Shown piece after piece: positions 1 to 9,840 of a stretch of 64,000 nucleotides of DNA. Each line of letters opens with the position of its first letter. Position 1 is the stretch's first letter. The notes under the pieces were generated by a model. That model made no database searches and was not told the origin of the DNA. It worked only from the letters and a program-made list of their open reading frames with translations. The DNA is from Chitinophaga sp. E66 (GTDB lineage Bacteria; Bacteroidota; Bacteroidia; Chitinophagales; Chitinophagaceae). The position numbers and the translations under genes were made by a program. The DNA is taken from NCBI GenBank assembly GCA_019285755.1, contig CP079103.1, positions 4,030,001-4,094,000 of the forward strand. The letters are read 5' to 3'.

Positions 1-1
1 A

Positions 2-567
2 CGGCTCTCTCCATTGGGCGTGGGTTGGGTGATCTGGAGAGATCGTACCGATCTGCCGGAAGACCTCATCTTCTACGTAGACTACCGGGTGGCAATATGC
101 CCACCTTTGCATTGAACTTCTCCCGCCCCGGCGGACAAATCATCACCCAATACTACAACTTCCTGCGCCTCGGCCGCGACGGGTACAAAAGGATACAGGA
201 AGCGAACCTTGGTCATGCCCAATACATCGCAGACGAGATCGAAAAGCTGGGTTTATTCACGCTGTTCTATAACGGCAGGGGCGGATTGCCCGGCGCCAGC
301 TGGAAAATGAAGGAAGGCACCAATCCGGGCTTTACTTTATACGACCTGGCAGACAGGCTGCGGATGCGGGGCTGGCAGGTTCCGGCTTATCCATTGCCGG
401 CGCACATGCAGGATGTTGTGATTCAAAGAATACTCGTGCGCCACGGCTTCAGCCGCGATATGGCCGCTTTGTTCATCAACGACGTGAAGCGCTCAATCGA
501 GTATTTCAAGAACCACCCTGTTGCCTCGTCCGCCACGCAGAAAGAGTCCGGCGGCTACCACCACTAG
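2..567 (+). CDS. gadB: Glutamate decarboxylase, C-terminal part
   Basis: PLP-dependent decarboxylase that turns glutamate into GABA and CO2 in the cytoplasm, consuming one proton. Only the C-terminal third lies in the window; the N-terminus and the PLP lysine are off the left edge. Visible family signatures are GWVIWRD, NFSRPGGQ, FLRLGRDGY and RLRMRGWQVPAY, colinear with Escherichia coli GadB. The reading frame starts in frame 2 and moves to frame 1 near position 85-90, where one G of a G-run appears to be missing. The gene is followed after 36 bp by gadC, then a porin and a glutaminase on the same strand, so it is the first visible gene of an acid-resistance operon. The E. coli C-terminal HKHT-like plug is replaced by a His-ending tail (GGYHH). 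Confidence 0.9.
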   Translation, partial: ALSIGRGLGDLERSYRSAGRPHLLRRLPGGNMPTFALNFSRPGGQIITQYYNFLRLGRDGYKRIQEANLGHAQYIADEIEKLGLFTLFYNGRGGLPGASWKMKEGTNPGFTLYDLADRLRMRGWQVPAYPLPAHMQDVVIQRILVRHGFSRDMAALFINDVKRSIEYFKNHPVASSATQKESGGYHH

Positions 568-603
568 AGCGCATCTATCCTATTCCTCATCAACAATCAA
601 AAC

Positions 604-2053
604 ATGGCATCAGAAAATAAATCGATCACCACCGTACAGCTGGCTTTAATGACGGCTGCGGCGGTGATCTCCCTCCGGGGCTTCCCATGATGGCGAAGGA
701 AGAGCTGACGATGTTCTTCTACATCGGCTTCGCGACCTTCCTGTTCCTCATGCCCGCCGCATTGGTGGGCGCCGAACTGGGCAGTGCCTTCGCCGCGAAA
801 GGGGGCGGCGTTTACACCTGGGTGAAGGAAGCATACAACCAGAAACTGGGCTTCCTCGCCATCTTCCTCCAATGGATCCAGAACGTAGTATGGTACCCCA
901 CCGTACTGGCGTTTGCCGCGGCCAGCATCGCTTATATGATCGGCCGGCCGGAGCTGGCGCTGAACGGGACTTTCGTGGGCGTCTTCTCCATCGGCATTTA
1001 CTGGTTCGCCACCTGGATCACTTTCAAGGGAACGGATATCGTATCGAAGATCTCCAGCCAGGGGTTCCTCATCGGCACCGTGCTCCCCGGCATCGCGGTC
1101 ATCCTCCTGGCGGCCATCTGGCTGGCGGAAGGGCATCCGCTGGAATTCCTGAACATCCCCGCGGAACAGCATTCGCTCGTCCATGAGACCCAGGGCCGCA
1201 TCCATCCGCGCCTCATCCCCGGCATCAACGGCATGGGCGATATCGCGTTCCTCGCCGGCATCCTCCTCCTGTTTGCAGGCGTGGAAGTGCACGCGGTGCA
1301 CGCGCAGGAGCTTTCAATCCGCAGAAACAATTCCCTGCCGCCATCTTCCTCGCGGCATTGATCTCCTTCGGGCTGTTCACGCTCGGATCGCTCGGTATGG
1401 CGGCCATGCTGCCGTATGACCAGATCGATCTGCAGGGCGGTCTGCTCGTAGCGTTCGATCAGCAGTTCGCAAGGCTCGGCGTGCCATGGGTCACCAACAT
1501 CATGGGCGCACTCACGGCCTTCGGCGTGCTCGCCGGCGTGATGTCGTGGATCTCCGGTCCCAGCCGCGGGCTGCTATGGACGGCCAAAGACGGACAGCTC
1601 CCGCCCTTCCTGGCGCATACCAACAAGAACGGCGTGCAGAGCCATATCCTGATCGTACAGGGCTGCATCGTATCGGTGCTGTCCAGCCTCTACTTCGTGA
1701 TGGATGATGTGAACGTGGCGTTCTTCCTCCTCAGCGCATTAACGATCGGACTGTACCTCATCATGTACATGCTCATGTACGCATCGGCCATCAAGCTGCG
1801 GTATACACAACCCGACCTGGTGCGCGCATACAAAGTGCCGGGCGGCAATACCGGCATGTGGCTGATCGCAGGCATCGGGTTCATCGCCGTGGCGTTCTCG
1901 TTCGTGGTGGCCTTCTTCCCGCCTACGCAACTGCCCGTCGGCAGTCCAGCTTTCTACGTAGGCGTAGTAGCGATTGGAACGGTTGTCTTCGTAGCGGCGC
2001 CATTCATCATCAGTGCATCCGTAAAGAAGAAACCCTCACCCGCCAAAACCTGA
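604..2053 (+). CDS. gadC: Glutamate:GABA antiporter GadC
   Basis: Inner-membrane APC-superfamily exchanger that imports glutamate and exports GABA, completing the proton-consuming cycle of GadB. The protein is strongly hydrophobic with about 12 membrane segments. Family matches include GGGVYTWVKEAY, SWISGPSRGLLWTAK and the NKNGV loop. The start is the ATG giving MASENKSITT, 36 bp after the gadB stop. Two frame breaks are visible, near 675-690 (a G-run in CTCCGGGG) and near 1310-1330; conserved protein continues on both sides. The C-terminus is short and basic (KKKPS). The next gene starts 18 bp later. Confidence 0.9.
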
Positions 2054-2071
2054 TTCACCAAAACGTACATC

Positions 2072-3353
2072 ATGAATATGCGACCGATCATACAGCTGGC
2101 CGCGCGATGTGCACTCCTGGCCATAGGCACGCTGACAATGCAGCAGTCCTACGGCCAGGATCCCCAATCCCAGGCGCGCCTCGATTCCATTGAAGCCCGG
2201 CTGCGAAGGATCGAACTGCGCATCAACCGGATCGATCCCGAAGCCCGTTCCCAGACAAGGAGCGCCATCGAATCGGGAAGGTTCGGCGGGTTCGTACTGG
2301 CTGACAACAAAGGCGTATCCCTCGAAATAGGCGGGTTCGTCCAATTCGACGCCATCCACGACTTCCACCGTACCACCAATCACGACGCGTTCCAGCCCAG
2401 CACCATCCTCATCCCCAACGACCACAAAACAAATACCTCGTATTCCATCCGGCAAACCGTTTCAACTTCATCGGCTCTATTCCCATCGGGAATAATAAGC
2501 TGAAGACCATACTGGAATTCGATCTCTTCAACCCCGACGGTTCCTCCGTTCCCCGCCTGCGCCACGCGTGGGGCGAGTATGGGAGATTCGGGGCGGGCCA
2601 ATACTGGTCCAACTTCATGGACATCGATGTATTCCCGAATACGATCGATTACTGGGGCCTAATTCGATGATCTTTTCCCGGCAGGTGCAGGTACGATACA
2701 CACAGCCGGTCGGTGAAAAGACCAATATCGCCGTATCGCTCGAAAAGCCCAGCGGCAACATCACCCTGCCTACGGACAGCGGGTATGCCAGCCTGCAGCA
2801 GTTACCCGATGCTGTTGTGAGCGTGCGGCACGACTGGGGTACAGGCAATCACATCCGCCTGGCCGGCGCGTTTCACCCGCTCACTTATGAAACGCCCGGG
2901 CTCGACCGCAAGAGCACGCCGGGCTGGGGCGTCAATCTTACCGGAACATTCCAGTTGCCCAACAAGGACAACTTCGTATACCAGGCGGCATATGGCGAAG
3001 GGATCGCGAATTATTTCGACGACATCGGCGGGAATGGGTATGACGCCATTTACCACTCCCCTGAAAAGAAGCTCAATACCGTACCGGCTTTCGGCGTGAT
3101 GGGGTTCTATGACCACTGGTGGTCCGATAAGTGGAGCACCACCGTGGGATGGGGCTATCTCACGCTCAAACCCAAAGCATACCAGCCTTCCTCCGATTTC
3201 AACTTCTCGCAATACGGTGTTGGCAACCTGCTCTGGTACCCGAATCAATTCATGAAAGTTGGTATCGAATATTTATACGGCTACCGGAACAATATCGACG
3301 GTATGAATGCGGATAATCACCGCCTTCAGCTGTCGGCCATGTTCAAATTCTAA
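2072..3353 (+). CDS. DcaP-like trimeric outer-membrane porin
   Basis: Probable outer-membrane channel. It has an N-terminal signal peptide ending near SYGQ, a short helical coiled-coil stretch (about residues 25-50, arginine/leucine/isoleucine rich), then a beta-barrel that begins at GGFVQFDAIHDF and ends with the terminal-phenylalanine strand LQLSAMFKF. The segments LRHAWGEYGRFGAGQYWSNF and DTIDYWGP-like resemble the DcaP porin family. Frame breaks lie near 2455 and 2650. It sits between gadC and the glutaminase with gaps of 18 and 17 bp, which suggests that it admits glutamine, glutamate or GABA across the outer membrane. The family call is good; the substrate is inferred from context. Confidence 0.75.
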
Positions 3354-3370
3354 ACCTCAAAATTGCTACC

Positions 3371-4363
3371 ATGAAACGTTCATTGATGGGCCTGCTGACC
3401 GTGTTAATCCTGCCGCTGGCGGCGCCGGCGCAGGACCTGAACGCGCTGCTGAAGGAGACGCATGCGAAGTTCGCCGGTATGCAGGGCGGCGCCAACGCCA
3501 ATTATATTCCGTTCCTGGCCAACGTACCGTCCAACCTCTTCGGTATCGCGATCGTAACGGCAGACGGGAAGGTGTATGAAGTGGGCGATTCCAAATACGA
3601 GTTCGGCATCGAATCCATTTCCAAAGCGTTCGTGCTATGCAGGGCCATGATGGAGGTGGGGCCAGACAGCATCATGCACGGCATTGGCGTTAACGCCACG
3701 GGCATGCCGTTTAATTCCGTCATCGCCATCGAGCTGGAAGGCTATTCGCCACAGAACCCGCTGGTCAACGCCGGCGCCATGGCGGCCAATAGCATGGTGA
3801 AGGGACCGAACAAAGACGCACAGTGGCAGATCGTGCTGGATTACCTCGGCGAGCTGGCCGGCCGGCCGCTGAAGCTGATCGAGGAATTGTATAAATCGGA
3901 AGCCGAGACCAACCAGCACAACCGTGCCATCGCCATGCTGCTGGAAGCTTACGGGCATATGTGGGCAGACCCGCTCGATGCCTGCGACAGCTACACCAAA
4001 CAATGCTCCGTTGGCGTCAGCGCAAAAGACCTGGCCGTGATGGCCGGCATGCTGGCCAATGGCGGCGTGAACCCGGTTACGCGTAAACGTTTACTGAATG
4101 AAGAATACGTGCCGAAGGTATTGGCCGCGATGTCTATGGAAGGATTATACACTACGTCCGGGAATGGCTGTACCGGTAGGGCTACCCGGTAAGAGCGGCG
4201 TAGGCGGCGGCGTGATCGCCGTGGTACCGGGCAAGATGGCCATCGCGGCGTTCTCTCCCCGCTGGACCCCGTCGGCAACAGCGTAAAGGCCATGGCGGCG
4301 ATCCAATACATTTCAGAGAAACTTGACCTGAACTTATACAAATCTTCGCCGAAGCATAAGTAA
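3371..4363 (+). CDS. glsA: Glutaminase, exported form
   Basis: Hydrolyses glutamine to glutamate and ammonia; family of serine-dependent beta-lactamase-like glutaminases. The Ser-x-x-Lys catalytic motif is visible as ESISKAF, followed by NAGAM and, near the C-terminus, KSGVGGGVIAVVPGKMAIAAFSP. The protein begins with a clear signal peptide (MKRSLMGLLTVLILPLAAPAQ), so it should act in the periplasm, unlike the cytoplasmic E. coli enzyme. Frame breaks lie near 4175 and 4260 (CCCC). As last gene of the gad operon it could feed glutamate to GadC and release ammonia at the same time; both outcomes resist acid. Confidence 0.9.
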
Positions 4364-4394
4364 TACAGGAATTTGATGTGGGATTTGATGGAAA

Positions 4395-4427
4395 GACCCG
4401 CCTGGCTCTCACTGAAGCCGGCGGGTC
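4395..4427. terminator. Hairpin between convergent glsA and hbd
   Basis: GACCCGCC pairs with GGCGGGTC across a 17-nt loop. It lies between two convergent genes and could serve both. The T-run is weak. Confidence 0.55.
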
Positions 4428-4448
4428 ACTTATTTGAGGGGAGTATCT

Positions 4449-5339
4449 TTATTGACGGAAGCGGTCACTGACCGTGAGCTCTTTGCCCACGCCTTCGTAC
4501 TTGTAGAATCCTTTGCCGCTCTTCACGCCCGGGTGCCCTGCGGTTACCATGTTCACCAGCAGCGGGCAAGGCGCGTACTTTGGCTGGCCGAAGCCGTCGT
4601 GCAGCACGCGGAGGATGGAAAGGCATACGTCGAGGCCAATGAAGTCTGCCAGTTGCAGCGGGCCCATAGGGTGCGCCATGCCGAGTTTCATGACCGTATC
4701 GATGGATTCCACTCCGGCCACGCCTTCATGAAGCGCAGAGATGGCTTCGTTGATCATGGGCATGAGGATGCGGTTGGCCACGAAGCCGGGATAATCGTTC
4801 ACGATGCAGGGCACTTTGCCCAGCTGTAGAGAAAGGGCGCGAACCGTTTCCGTGACTTCGGATTCAGTGGCGTAACCGTTGATGATCTCTACCAGTTTCA
4901 TGACCGGAACGGGGTTCATGAAGTGCATGCCGATCACTTTGCAGGGGCGCGAAGTAGCGGCGGCTATTTTAGTGATGGAAATGGAAGAGGTATTGGTGGC
5001 CAGGATGGTTGCCGGGTCGGTATGCTGATCGAGGTCTCGGAAGATGCGGAGCTTGAGGTCGATATTTTCCGTAGCGGCTTCAACCACCAGTTCCACATTC
5101 TTCACGCCGGCGGCGAGGTCGGTAAAGGTATGGAGGTTCGCGATGGTGTCCTGTTTTACCGACTCGGTGATGATTTCTTTGGCGAGTTGCCGGTTGAGGT
5201 TGCGGACGATGGTATCGAGGGCTTTATCGAGCGCGGGCTGCGCCACGTCGATGAGGTGAACGGTAAAACCATTTTGCGCAAACACGTGCGCGATACCGTT
5301 TCCCATCGTGCCGGCGCCGATCACGGCTACTTTCTGCAT
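4449..5339 (-). CDS. hbd: 3-hydroxybutyryl-CoA dehydrogenase
   Basis: NAD(P)-dependent oxidation of 3-hydroxyacyl-CoA to acetoacetyl-CoA in fatty-acid or butanoate metabolism, cytoplasmic. The Rossmann motif VAVIGAGTMGNGIAHVFA is at the N-terminus, the catalytic histidine region is GMHFMNPVPVMKLVE (about residue 140), and the C-terminal dimerisation domain carries DYPGFVANRILMP and HPMGPLQLADFIGLD. About 296 residues, normal for the family. The start MQKVAVIG is chosen over an upstream in-frame ATG because the Rossmann strand should begin within a few residues of the start. The frame is intact. Confidence 0.9.
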   Translation of the reverse strand: MQKVAVIGAGTMGNGIAHVFAQNGFTVHLIDVAQPALDKALDTIVRNLNRQLAKEIITESVKQDTIANLHTFTDLAAGVKNVELVVEAATENIDLKLRIFRDLDQHTDPATILATNTSSISITKIAAATSRPCKVIGMHFMNPVPVMKLVEIINGYATESEVTETVRALSLQLGKVPCIVNDYPGFVANRILMPMINEAISALHEGVAGVESIDTVMKLGMAHPMGPLQLADFIGLDVCLSILRVLHDGFGQPKYAPCPLLVNMVTAGHPGVKSGKGFYKYEGVGKELTVSDRFRQ

Positions 5340-5401
5340 AACGTACAATTTTGGTGAATGATGCGGCAATTTAGGAAAAAGGAGGCAACGGGCCGCGCGG
5401 G

Positions 5402-6039
5402 CTAGTTTTTCCTTTTGAAATCGCCCCGCTTCCAGGATTCGATGAACTGCGCCCAGGCCAGAGGGTTGAAGATATTCTGGGGCGGCACCTGGCCGGCGTA
5501 ATACAGCGATTGCTGTTGTTTCTGCATGAAGACGTTATATGCCCCGCCCGCATCGATGGGCAAGCCCTGCGCGATGGCGCGCAGCTTCGCCTGCTCGTTG
5601 TTCTGCCGGGCGATCTCGTACATATCGTTAGGGATGTCCATGCTGACAAACAGCTTTTCGAACTCCTTGCGTGTCGGGTATGGCTTGATGATGGTCTCTG
5701 TGAGGTAAACCGTGTCTTCGGCCATCAGCTGTATCATGGAATAACGGTTGCCGGGAAGGTCGAGCGGAATTTTATAGTCTTTCCTGCGGAAGCCTACGGC
5801 GCTGAACTGCAGGGTGTCTCCTTAAAGGCCACGATGGAGAATACGCCCACGCTGTTGGAGATAGTGCCGCGGCCCTGTCCTTTCACGAGGATGCTCACCG
5901 CCGGTACCGCCCGCAGGCTGTCGGCCGTCATGGTAATACCGGATATCTGTATGATGCTGTCTCTGAACGCCTTGAATTGCGCTGAAGATAATAACGGCAA
6001 GCACACCAGGAAAAAAAGTATGACGAGATTTCTATACAT
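5402..6039 (-). CDS. Secreted CarboxypepD_reg-like domain protein
   Basis: Unknown function. A signal peptide (MYRNLVILFFLVCLPLLSSA) is followed by one carboxypeptidase-regulatory-like beta-sandwich repeat; the pattern is VSILVKGQGRGTISNSVGVFSIVA, then GDTLQFSAVGF, as in the plug-side domain of SusC proteins. After a frame break near 5820 come about 110 polar residues. Such single-domain Bacteroidota proteins sit at the cell surface or in the periplasm. The gene is monocistronic, 62 bp downstream of hbd in map terms but upstream in transcription. Confidence 0.6.
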
Positions 6040-6111
6040 GTAGGTACTAAGATACAGGAATCGACCCGCAATGTCCAATATAAAAGCGACAAATTAAACA
6101 TCATTTATGGT

Positions 6112-6119
6112 TAACTTTG
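6112..6119 (+). promoter_or_regulatory. Bacteroidota -7 element for mrp
   Basis: TAACTTTG matches TAnnTTTG and lies 29 bp before the mrp start codon. No good -33 TTTG is seen. Confidence 0.5.
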
Positions 6120-6148
6120 CAGATCGCAATCTAATTTAACAACAATTT

Positions 6149-7251
6149 ATGATCACAAAAGAGAAGGTCCTCGAGGCGTTGTCGAATGTAGAAGAACCCG
6201 ATCTGGGTAAGGATCTGGTGACGCTCAACATGGTGAAGGACATCGAGATCGAAGGCAATAAAGTTACGTTCACAGTGGTGCTCACCACGCCTGCCTGCCC
6301 GTTGAAGGAGCTCATCCGCAACGCGTGCATCCATGCGATTCACCACCTCGTTAGCAAGGAAGCGGAAGTAGAAGTTAAAATGACTGCCAACGTAAGCTCC
6401 AACCGGAAAGACGGGAATACCCTCCTTCCAAACGTTAAAAACATTATCATGGTGGCCTCCGGCAAAGGCGGCGTGGGTAAATCCACCGTTGCCGCCAACC
6501 TCGCGATTGCCCTCGCGCAGGACGGCGCCAAGGTAGGCCTCATGGACGCGGACATCTACGGTCCCAGCGTACCCATCATGTTCGGCGTGCGCGGCCAGCG
6601 CCCGATGATGGTCAACGTCAACGGCAAAGGCATGATCGCACCCATGGAAAAATATGGCATCCAGTTCATGTCTATCGGCCTCCTGGTAGATGAGAAGCAG
6701 GCGATCGTATGGCGCGGCCCCATGGCCAGCAGCGCCCTCAAACAATTCGTGAGCGACGTGCATTGGGGCGAACTGGATTACCTGGTGATCGACATGCCCC
6801 CGGCACCGGCGACGTGCACATCACCCTCGTACAATCCGTTCCCGTAACCGGCGCGGTCATCGTAACCACGCCGCAGGACGTGGCCCTGGCAGACGCCAAG
6901 AAAGGCATCTCCATGTTCAGCAGTCCGCAGGTAAACGTTCCCATCATCGGCCTGGTGGAAAACATGGCCTACTTCACGCCCGCTGAGCTGCCGGAAAACA
7001 AATATTACATCTTCGGTAAAGAAGGCGGCAAGCGCCTGGCCGAAGAGCTGGATATTCCTTTCCTCGGTCAGATTCCGCTGGTGCAGAGCATCCGCGAAGG
7101 CGGTGACGACGACAGCGTTCCGGCCATCACCGGCAACGACGCCGTTACACAGAAGGCCTTCAACGAGTTCGCCGGCAACACTGCCCGCAGCATCGCCATG
7201 CGCAATGCCAACGTGGCCCCCACGCAGATCGTGGAGATCACCGAACGTTAA
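6149..7251 (+). CDS. mrp: Mrp/NBP35-type P-loop ATPase (Fe-S carrier)
   Basis: Probable iron-sulfur cluster scaffold or carrier ATPase, cytoplasmic. An N-terminal MIP18-like domain (about residues 1-85, EEPDLGKDLVTLNMVKD, TPACPLKE) is fused to a MinD-like ATPase with deviant Walker A SGKGGVGKST (about residue 105), MDADIYGPSVP and, after a frame break near 6800, MPPGTGDVH. The CxxC that holds the bridging Fe-S cluster in E. coli ApbC/Mrp is absent: the segment reads ENMAYFTPAELPENKYYIFG. I recall this as common in Bacteroidota homologues. Length about 367 residues is normal. Confidence 0.85.
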
Positions 7252-7266
7252 GGTTATCTTTCTTTC

Positions 7267-7300
7267 GCCTCCGCATTGCGGTTATCCACGATGCGGAGGC
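7267..7300 (+). terminator. Terminator of mrp
   Basis: Perfect 10-bp stem, GCCTCCGCAT with ATGCGGAGGC, 14-nt loop, followed by TTATAT. Two upstream in-frame ATGs of the next gene fall inside this stem, which argues against them as starts. Confidence 0.7.
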
Positions 7301-7317
7301 TTATATACCCCGCCAAC

Positions 7318-7944
7318 ATGCATACCCCTAAACAGACACAGGAAAACGATCAGGAAACCGTCTTCGCATTCATCCGCCGGCACGCGTTCGCATTGCTCGT
7401 CAGCGTGCACGACGGCGCTCCCTTCGGCACACATATCCCGGTTGAACTGGAAGAAAAGGAACCGGGCAATTTTGTGCTGCGCGGGCACATCGCCAACGAC
7501 AATCCCCAGGCAGAAGATTTCAAATCAGGCCAAACCTTCCTGGCCGTCTTCACCGATCCCCACGCCTACATCTCCTCTTCCTGGTACGAAAAGGAAAAGA
7601 TCCCAACCTGGAACTACATTGCCGTGCATATCTACGGCCAGATCCGTATCCTTTCGGAAGACGAGCTACTGGAATCCCTCACCAGGCTGATGGACAAATA
7701 CGAAGCCGCGTCCGCCCAACCTGTTAAGATCACTGACATCCCCGAGAAATCCCTCCGCAACAACCTACGCGCCATTACCGGCTTCGAAATGACGCTCGAC
7801 CGGATCGAGACCCGCTTCAAACTAAGCCAGAACCGCAACGACCGCGACCATGCGGAGATCATCCGTCACCTCCGCGCTTCCGGCGATACCCAGGCGGCCG
7901 AGATCGCCGATGAAATGGCGAAAAGGCGCCATCCCGGGCAATAG
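7318..7944 (+). CDS. PaiB-like FMN-binding negative regulator family protein
   Basis: Split-barrel flavin-binding protein of the PaiB family (transcriptional repressor PaiB of Bacillus, otherwise undefined in Bacteroidota). Signatures are the N-terminal MHTPK (MYxPxx in the family), ALLVSVHDGAPFGTHIPVELE, GHIANDNPQ, VFTDPHAYISSSWYE and the IPTWNY motif. About 208 residues, usual length, frame intact. The start at 7318 is preferred because it gives the family N-terminus and lies outside the mrp terminator hairpin. No operon partner. Confidence 0.8.
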   Translation: MHTPKQTQENDQETVFAFIRRHAFALLVSVHDGAPFGTHIPVELEEKEPGNFVLRGHIANDNPQAEDFKSGQTFLAVFTDPHAYISSSWYEKEKIPTWNYIAVHIYGQIRILSEDELLESLTRLMDKYEAASAQPVKITDIPEKSLRNNLRAITGFEMTLDRIETRFKLSQNRNDRDHAEIIRHLRASGDTQAAEIADEMAKRRHPGQ

Positions 7945-8008
7945 CCCAATTTCCACAGCATAATCCTGTAACCTTCGATTTGCCCCTACCCCTTTACCGG
8001 GACGGGCA

Positions 8009-8052
8009 TAGGTTTGTTTTGTCCTTCCGGCAGGTATCCGTAACCCTGCCGG
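8009..8052 (+). other. Promoter-like site followed by hairpin (possible small RNA)
   Basis: TAGGTTTG (8009-8016) fits the Bacteroidota -7 element. Eleven bases later a perfect 8-bp inverted repeat CCGGCAGG / CCTGCCGG with a 10-nt loop follows. No coding frame starts after it and no T-run ends the hairpin, so a small transcript is only a guess. Confidence 0.25.
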
Positions 8053-8129
8053 CAGGCCATGGCATGTTTACGATTAACGCCCAATTGTGCAAACCAGGGT
8101 TTACAACCCATATATAGCCGTATTTGAAA

Positions 8130-8211
8130 CGCATATAAGCCGCCTTAATAATTAGGGCGGTTTATATGCGGCTTATATGCGGTTTATAGGCGGCTTATAT
8201 GCGGCTTATCT
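8130..8211. repeat. 11-bp tandem repeat with inverted partner
   Basis: Five consecutive 11-bp units of the form GCGGYTTATAT run from 8157 to 8211. Just before them, 8130-8144 is the inverse of the first unit and a bit more, so 8130-8144 and 8156-8170 can form a 15-bp stem with one G-T pair and an 11-nt AT-rich loop. The period is close to one DNA helical turn. Confidence 0.8.
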
Positions 8212-8388
8212 CATGCTCAGGATAGCCTTTTTCATACGTTTTCCTTAAGGTTGCATAGCGACAGGCAACCGGGTAACAGGCTGAAAGTATACAGCTTTAT
8301 TAAGAAATATTGATAATAAGAAGACCTTAAAAAGGCCGGAAATGCTGGGTTCGCGGGTAATAAAGCAGGCGGAGGGGGCAAAGACAAC

Positions 8389-8414
8389 GGGCCGGACGGT
8401 TGCCCGTCCAGCCC
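8389..8414 (-). terminator. Terminator of the Gfo/Idh gene
   Basis: GGGCCGGACGG and CCGTCCAGCCC form an 11-bp stem with one mismatch, 32 bp beyond the stop codon of the minus-strand oxidoreductase gene. A T-containing tract (GTTGTCTTTG) follows on that strand. Confidence 0.5.
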
Positions 8415-8445
8415 GAATGTCTTCGTTTTTGAAAGCAATAAAAAA

Positions 8446-9810
8446 TCAGAGCGTAAAGACTTTTCCGCCTACCATTACATCCTGCTTCGCTTCGTCGAAG
8501 GTGGCGCGTTGGCCGGTGCGGTAGGCCGCGGTGCCCATAATGAGGGCGATGGAATGGCTATATGCCGCCTCGATGGGCGCGTTGGTATTCAGGTCTTGCT
8601 TGCGGACACAATCCATCCAGTTGCGGACGTGCGCATTGGTGGTATCGTCGCCACCGGTATTTGCGCCTGCTTCTACGCCGGCTGCGGCTGCGAGGCTCAT
8701 TTCGGGAGCAGGTTGGCCTTCATGCCCATGGCGGCCGCTTCTTTTTCGCGGAGGCCGCCGGTGGGGGTGATCTTGTTGGTGCTCATATCGATCATCCCGC
8801 CGTTGCTGTAATATAGTTCTTTGGTGCCGCCGGCGGAGTTGTGGAAGCGCGAGCTGTATACTACCTGGAAGCCGGAGGCCGGGTCGTTCTGCGGGCCGTA
8901 TTCCAGTACCGCGGTGAGGGTATCGGCGTTGGTGCGGCCGTCTTTCCATTGGTAGATACCGCCACCTGCTACCACGCTGCGGGGGTGTTTCAGGCCCGAG
9001 AACCAGTGAACCGTATCGATCTGGTGGGTCATCCACTGGCCGAAGATACCCGAAGAATAAGGCCAGAAGAGGCGGTATTCGAGGTATTTGCGGGGTCCCA
9101 GGCTTCTTTGGGACGGGTGCAATGGAAACGGGAGAAGTCGACGTCTTCCTGGCGTATCTCACTCACCAGATCGGGGCGACGCCACCGGCCAGGCTGGTTC
9201 ACGTTCCAGGTCATTTCCACCATGGTGATAGGACCGAATTTACCCTCCTGGATGAACTTGGCGGCGGCATGGTAACCGGGGCCGCTGCGGCGCTGGGTGC
9301 CTACCTGGAACACCCGTTTGGAGGCCTTCACCGCTTTGAGGGCGTTACGGGCGTCTTCCATCGTTTCAGCAAAGGGCTTCTCGCAGTAGACGTCTTTCTT
9401 GTTATTGACGGCTTCGATGGTATGGAAAGCGTGCTGGAAGTCGGCCGTGGCGATCATAACCGCGTCGATGTCCTTGTTCTTATACAGTTCATCGTTATTA
9501 ACGCAGGCCTGTACGGAGTGTCCAAACTTGCCTTCGAGGACGGACTTGCCTTCCTCGCGGCGGCGCTTCCAGATATCGGAGACAGCGATGATATCGAAGT
9601 TGGTGTCTTTGTAATGATTGAGGAAACAGGGCATAAGGGCCTGGCGGAAGCGGTCGGAAAAGCCGACTACTCCTACATTCACACGGTCGTTAGCGCCAGG
9701 ATGCGCGCATAGCTGCTGGCAGGCATGCCCATGGCGCTCAACGCCACGCCGGCGCCGCCCATCATGGACAGCTTCAGAAAGTCGCGGCGGTTCTTGTTGC
9801 TCGTTGTCAT
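8446..9810 (-). CDS. Tat-exported Gfo/Idh/MocA family oxidoreductase
   Basis: NAD(P)-binding sugar dehydrogenase family. The N-terminus carries a twin-arginine signal (NKNRRDFLKLSMMGGAGVAL), so the folded enzyme should be periplasmic with a bound nicotinamide. Then come the Rossmann strand VNVGVVGFSDRF, the conserved CEKPFAETMEDAR with the EKP catalytic lysine (about residue 125), the GTQRRSGPGYH segment and the C-terminal substrate domain. Frame breaks are near 9699, 9105 and 8695. It lies 30 bp after a TIM-barrel epimerase gene; such pairs act together on oxidised sugars in Bacteroidota. The substrate cannot be read from sequence. Confidence 0.85.
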
Positions 9811-9840
9811 AGTGGAATAATTTTTATGTGGTGCGTTTGA

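Larger units (their letters stand above)
7945..8388. other. Gene-free stretch with hairpin and 11-bp repeats
   Basis: No convincing coding region. It contains a TAGGTTTG promoter-like site with a nearby hairpin, a long inverted repeat and a tandem array, listed separately. The short frames here are overlapping or repeat-driven and lack family features. Confidence 0.6.

Noticed and set aside
597..1301. Long minus-strand frame opposite gadC
   Set aside because: It is the shadow of gadC codons; rich in Asp, Glu, Gly and His as antisense of high-GC genes, with no domain.
1..4363. Frame breaks in gad genes as true pseudogenes
   Set aside because: All four genes keep conserved protein on both sides of each break, and the same kind of break occurs in essential genes such as fmt, prmC and hemE.
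7276..7317. Upstream starts for the PaiB-like gene at 7276 and 7291
   Set aside because: Both lie in the mrp terminator hairpin and would precede the conserved family N-terminus.
8232..8438. Short minus-strand frame after the 8.1 kb repeats
   Set aside because: It crosses the terminator of the Gfo/Idh gene, is Pro/Leu-rich and has no family or promoter.
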